From contig JALNVY010000101.1 of assembly GCA_023231165.1 (NCBI GenBank), forward strand, positions 1 through 8,584: a stretch of 8,584 nucleotides of DNA, given 5' to 3'. Position 1 is the stretch's first letter; each line of letters begins with the position of its first letter. The DNA is from Syntrophales bacterium. Lineage in GTDB: Bacteria; Desulfobacterota; Syntrophia; Syntrophales; UBA8958. Position numbers and translations under genes: made by a program. Shown here piece by piece: positions 6,314-8,584 of the stretch. Below the pieces are notes generated by a model. The model saw only the letters and a program-made list of their open reading frames with translations, did not search any database and had not been told where the DNA came from.

Positions 6314-6319
6314 CTCCTT
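6314..6319 (-). promoter_or_regulatory. Ribosome-binding site deciding the cobK start
   Basis: AAGGAG on the minus strand (6319-6314) lies 8 nt before GTG at 6305-6303. This supports the short form of CobK and places a 58-nt untranslated spacer after the cobJ stop. Confidence 0.75.
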
Positions 6320-6363
6320 GAAATTGCGAAACCGGCCCCGGCTTTTGAAGACCGGCAGGAGAA

Positions 6364-7137
6364 TCACAGCCGGTAGCCCCGGGAGGTGATAAACCAGCCA
6401 CGGGCGGTGCGGGACGCCGAATTACCGATGATCACCATGCTCCGCATCCCTATTGGTTCATTCAGGAAATGGTCGAGGTCCGACAGGATGATCTGTTCGT
6501 CCCTTCTCCCGACGGCGGTGGCGATGCCTACCGGCGTAGCCCCCGGCCGGTGGGCGCGGAAGATCTCCGCCGCCTCTTCAAGCTGTTTGATCCGTTTCCG
6601 GCTCCGGGGGTTGTAGAGGGCCACGACCAGATCGGCCGCCGCCACAGCCTCCAGACGGGTGCGAATCGTCGCCCAGGACACCAGCAGATCACTGAGACTG
6701 ATCGTCGTATAATCGAGCATCAGGGGAGCCCCCAGCCTGGCCGCGGCGGCATTGGCCGACGGCACTCCGGGGATCACTTCGATGGTTGCATGAAAATCCT
6801 CCCCTACCGCCATCTCCAGGGCCAGTCCAGCCATCCCGTAAACGCCGGGATCGCCCGACGAGACAAGGGCCACGGTCTTACCCGCGGCCGCATGTCTCAG
6901 GGCCACCCGGCACCGTTCCACTTCCTGGGTCATCCCGGAGGCTACGATTTCCTTACCCTTCGTTAGATCCTCTACGAGATCGAGATATTGTCGATAGCCG
7001 ACGACCACGTCGCTCCCGATAATTGCTGCTTCGGCCCGGCGCGTCCGGTCTAAGGGGTCTCCCGGTCCGATGCCGACCACGAAAAGCTTTCCCTGGCCAG
7101 GGCCACCGTGACGCCGTTGCTGATCGTTCTTGGCCAT
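6364..7137 (-). CDS. cobJ: Precorrin-3B / cobalt-factor III C17-methyltransferase (CobJ/CbiH)
   Basis: A 257-aa SAM-dependent methyltransferase of the tetrapyrrole methylase superfamily, which methylates C17 with ring contraction. Motifs in order: VVGIGPGDP (20-28), VVVGYRQYLDL (44-54), VSSGDPGVYGMA (92-103), PGVPSANAAAARLGAPL (123-139), ISLSDLL (146-152), ALYNPRSRKR (173-182), MVIIGNS (234-240), and a terminal TSRGY. LYNPRSR and SSGDPGVYGMA are diagnostic of CobJ/CbiH among the corrin methylases. ATG at 7137 is preceded by AAGGAGG (7155-7149) at 11 nt, so the gene begins inside cbiG and overlaps it by 88 nt. A GTG at 7080 would shorten the overlap but start right at the conserved core and has only a weak ribosome site. 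Given the neighbouring cbiG, the cobalt-dependent CbiH role is the likelier one. Confidence 0.95.
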   Translation of the reverse strand: MAKNDQQRRHGGPGQGKLFVVGIGPGDPLDRTRRAEAAIIGSDVVVGYRQYLDLVEDLTKGKEIVASGMTQEVERCRVALRHAAAGKTVALVSSGDPGVYGMAGLALEMAVGEDFHATIEVIPGVPSANAAAARLGAPLMLDYTTISLSDLLVSWATIRTRLEAVAAADLVVALYNPRSRKRIKQLEEAAEIFRAHRPGATPVGIATAVGRRDEQIILSDLDHFLNEPIGMRSMVIIGNSASRTARGWFITSRGYRL

Positions 7138-7850
7138 ATCAGTTTCGTCCTCCTTCCTCCCAGCAGGGACGCCGGTTCAGCGACCGCCGGCAATCCGACC
7201 TTCTCCTCCACAAAAGCATGTTGTTGCACCTGTCCCGCCGCAGCCCGGATCGCCTCGGAGGCAATGAAACGCAAAGGGACACCCAGGCTTTCCGCCGCCC
7301 GGATCAATCCTTCCTCGTCGGACTTGATATCCGCCGAGGCCAGAAAACGCACCTCTTCAAGATCAATGCCCGCCATGAGCAGCACTTCCCGGATGGCGGC
7401 GCTGATAGTTTCCTCTTCCGTTCCCCGTCGGCATCCGATGCCGACGATGACGCTCTTCAGGGCCTCCGTCGCCGTCGTGATTACCGGCTCCGCCCCCAGA
7501 ATATTGCTGACCTTGACGCAAAGGTCATTCGCCCCCCCCTCGTGGCCACTCAGAAGGCTGATGACAAAGCGCCCGCCGTTGTCCACAACAACCACCGCGG
7601 GATCGGTCAGTTTGCTGCGGAGATTCCCATCTAGGGACCGGACGACTACCCCGCAGGGGGTAATATAAACTATCTGTTTGAAATTATGAAATATTTTCTT
7701 CGTCAGGGCCACAATGCCGTCAAATCTCTCCCCCGCAAATACCTCGCTCACCCCCTCATGGAGAAAGACCTGGACCTCGGGAAAGGACCCCACTAACTGC
7801 TGCACGATGAGAGCGCCGGGATCGGATAGAGTGACAAAAGCCGTCTTCAC
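7050..7850 (-). CDS. cbiG: Cobalt-precorrin-5A hydrolase (CbiG), short form
   Basis: CbiG opens the ring-A delta-lactone of cobalt-precorrin-5A and releases the C2 unit as acetaldehyde; it marks the oxygen-independent pathway. The N-terminal part (about residues 43-129) carries FDGIVALTKKIF, GVVVRSLDGNLRSKLTDPAVVVVD, and SLLSGHEGGANDL, typical of the CbiG N domain. From about 134 to 255 comes the CbiG C domain, with VIVGIGCRRGTEEE, FLASADIKSDEEGL, VGLPAVAEPASLL and VTVALARES. The protein is 266 aa against about 350 in Salmonella. The two domains are joined directly near TTATEALKSVIVG, so the usual middle segment is missing. The start is GTG at 7850 with AGGGG 8 nt upstream. It shares a 4-nt overlap (GTGA) with the cobM stop, showing coupling, and its 3' end overlaps cobJ by 88 nt. 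The stop is TAG. Confidence 0.93.
   Translation of the reverse strand: MKTAFVTLSDPGALIVQQLVGSFPEVQVFLHEGVSEVFAGERFDGIVALTKKIFHNFKQIVYITPCGVVVRSLDGNLRSKLTDPAVVVVDNGGRFVISLLSGHEGGANDLCVKVSNILGAEPVITTATEALKSVIVGIGCRRGTEEETISAAIREVLLMAGIDLEEVRFLASADIKSDEEGLIRAAESLGVPLRFIASEAIRAAAGQVQQHAFVEEKVGLPAVAEPASLLGGRRTKLIWPRTISNGVTVALARESFSWSASDRETP
7149..7155 (-). promoter_or_regulatory. Ribosome-binding site of cobJ inside cbiG
   Basis: AAGGAGG on the minus strand (7155-7149), preceded by a second GGAGG (7160-7156), lies 11 nt before the cobJ ATG at 7137. It is within the cbiG reading frame and supports the long cbiG/cobJ overlap. Confidence 0.6.
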
Positions 7851-8584
7851 GAGGGTTTCCCCTTCCGGTACTGGTGGCTAAAGGAGGCATCATAAAGCTT
7901 GGAGGCGGGAATATCCCGGGCCAAGGCCCTGCCGACGAGGATCAAGGAGGTCTGGCCGAACTCCTCCTGCTCAACTTTTCCGGCGATATCACCAAGGGTT
8001 CCGGCAACGACCTTTTCGTCCGGCCAGGAGGTGTGATAAACCACCGCCGCCGGGCACTCCGGACCATAATGGGGAATCAGCGCCGCCGTTACTTCTCCGA
8101 CTTTATGACCCGACAGATAGATGCAGAGGGTGGCATGAGACCGGGCCAGCTTATCCAGATCCTGTTCTTCCGGCAGGGGGGTGCGTCCCGAAGTCCGGGT
8201 CAAAATGATGGTCTGGGCAATCTCCGGCGCCGTCAGCTCCACTTTCAGAGCCGCCGCGGAAGCCTGAAAGGCGCTCACCCCGGGAACAACTTCATAGGCG
8301 ATGCCCAGCTCATCGAGGCCGTTCATCTGCTCCCTGATGGCGCCGTAAATCGAGGGGTCGCCGGAGTGGAGGCGGATAACGTCGATCTCCCGGTCCCGGG
8401 CCGACCGGCATACCGCCAGGATCTCATCGAGATTCATTTCCGCCGAATTGTAACGTTCGACCTCTTCAGGAAGGACGGCCACGACGGCAGGGCTGACTAG
8501 GGAACCGGCATAAATGCAGATCCGGCAGTTTCTCAACAGGCGATCGGCCCGGACGGTGAGAAGCTCCGGATTCCCCGGTCCCGC
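7847..8584 (-). CDS. cobM: Precorrin-4 / cobalt-precorrin-4 C11-methyltransferase (CobM/CbiF), 5' end cut by window edge
   Basis: A SAM-dependent tetrapyrrole methylase that methylates C11 of (cobalt-)precorrin-4. The visible part is 245 aa and is open to the right edge. Its first visible residues, AGPGNPELLTVRADRLL, are the conserved GAGPGDPxLLT region found near the very start of this family, so only about ten residues should be missing. Within the visible part: IYAGSLV (24-30), LHSGDPSIYGAIREQ (72-86), VPGVSAFQASAAAL (100-113), ELTAPEIAQTIILTR (116-130) and TSGRTPLPE (131-139). HSGDPSIYGA with GRTP.PE is diagnostic of CobM/CbiF. A TTG at 8536 could be read as a start but would cut off this SAM-site region. 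The stop TGA at 7849-7847 overlaps the GTG of cbiG by 4 nt. It is the first visible gene of the corrin cluster, and the promoter lies outside the window. Confidence 0.95.
   Translation of the reverse strand, partial: AGPGNPELLTVRADRLLRNCRICIYAGSLVSPAVVAVLPEEVERYNSAEMNLDEILAVCRSARDREIDVIRLHSGDPSIYGAIREQMNGLDELGIAYEVVPGVSAFQASAAALKVELTAPEIAQTIILTRTSGRTPLPEEQDLDKLARSHATLCIYLSGHKVGEVTAALIPHYGPECPAAVVYHTSWPDEKVVAGTLGDIAGKVEQEEFGQTSLILVGRALARDIPASKLYDASFSHQYRKGKPS

Noticed and set aside
5442..6389. A 315-codon open frame on the plus strand opposite cobK
   Set aside because: It lies antisense to a clearly conserved cobK, has no family-like motifs or domain pattern, and is Arg/Gly/Pro-rich as expected from the reverse strand of a GC-rich gene.
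6306..6401. Longer CobK starting at GTG 6401 and overlapping cobJ
   Set aside because: There is no ribosome site before 6401 and the extra residues are not family-like; GTG 6305 has AAGGAG at 8 nt and starts at the conserved core.
7023..7634. Plus-strand open frames of about 200 codons opposite cbiG and cobM
   Set aside because: They are shadows of the conserved minus-strand corrin genes, with low-complexity Arg/Pro/Ser-rich translations and no supporting ribosome sites.
8534..8536. TTG as the start codon of cobM
   Set aside because: The frame stays open to the window edge, and the 16 upstream codons encode the conserved AGPGNPELLTVRADRL SAM-binding start, so the gene is simply truncated by the window.

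Overview
The window is about 8.6 kb of a moderately GC-rich bacterial chromosome. Four things together suggest an anaerobe of the former Deltaproteobacteria (Desulfobacterota), possibly a syntroph or sulfate reducer of the Syntrophus/Smithella kind. They are a Tat-exported multi-cluster iron-sulfur protein with a membrane cytochrome b, an oxygen-independent type cobalamin (corrin ring) gene set containing cbiG, a long-chain acyl-CoA synthetase, and a groESL operon. The taxonomic call is inference from gene content and protein style. I could not run a search.

Layout, left to right. (1) Positions 1-1211, minus strand: an electron-transfer operon with a periplasm-facing, tail-anchored ferredoxin-type subunit (336 aa) followed by the start of a cytochrome b-type subunit that runs off the left edge. 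(2) Positions 1212-1474: a divergent promoter region with a TTGACA-type -35 on each strand. (3) Positions 1475-3460, plus strand: groES-groEL. (4) Positions 3461-3653: a convergent intergenic region with a very strong bidirectional terminator hairpin and a second, structured inverted repeat. (5) Positions 3654-5456, minus: a long-chain acyl-CoA synthetase, probably with its own promoter. (6) Positions 5514-8584, minus: four corrin-ring genes in the order cobM(cbiF)-cbiG-cobJ(cbiH)-cobK(cbiJ), tightly packed with overlapping ends. cobM is cut by the right edge.

How the genes work together. The four corrin genes act on successive stages of the ring: CobM/CbiF methylates C11, CbiG opens the ring-A lactone and removes the two-carbon fragment, CobJ/CbiH methylates C17 with ring contraction, and CobK/CbiJ reduces the macrocycle. 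The presence of CbiG points to the early-cobalt, oxygen-independent route. The ferredoxin/cytochrome b pair would carry electrons between a periplasmic enzyme and the quinone pool, but no catalytic subunit is in view. GroES/GroEL is the general chaperonin. The acyl-CoA synthetase activates fatty acids.

I did not find a new defence, mobile or RNA-based system. The points most worth a second look are an 18-bp perfect hairpin inside the cobK coding sequence, a ferredoxin subunit lacking one conserved cysteine (predicting a [3Fe-4S] cluster), a CbiG without its usual middle segment, and an 88-nt coding overlap between cbiG and cobJ.
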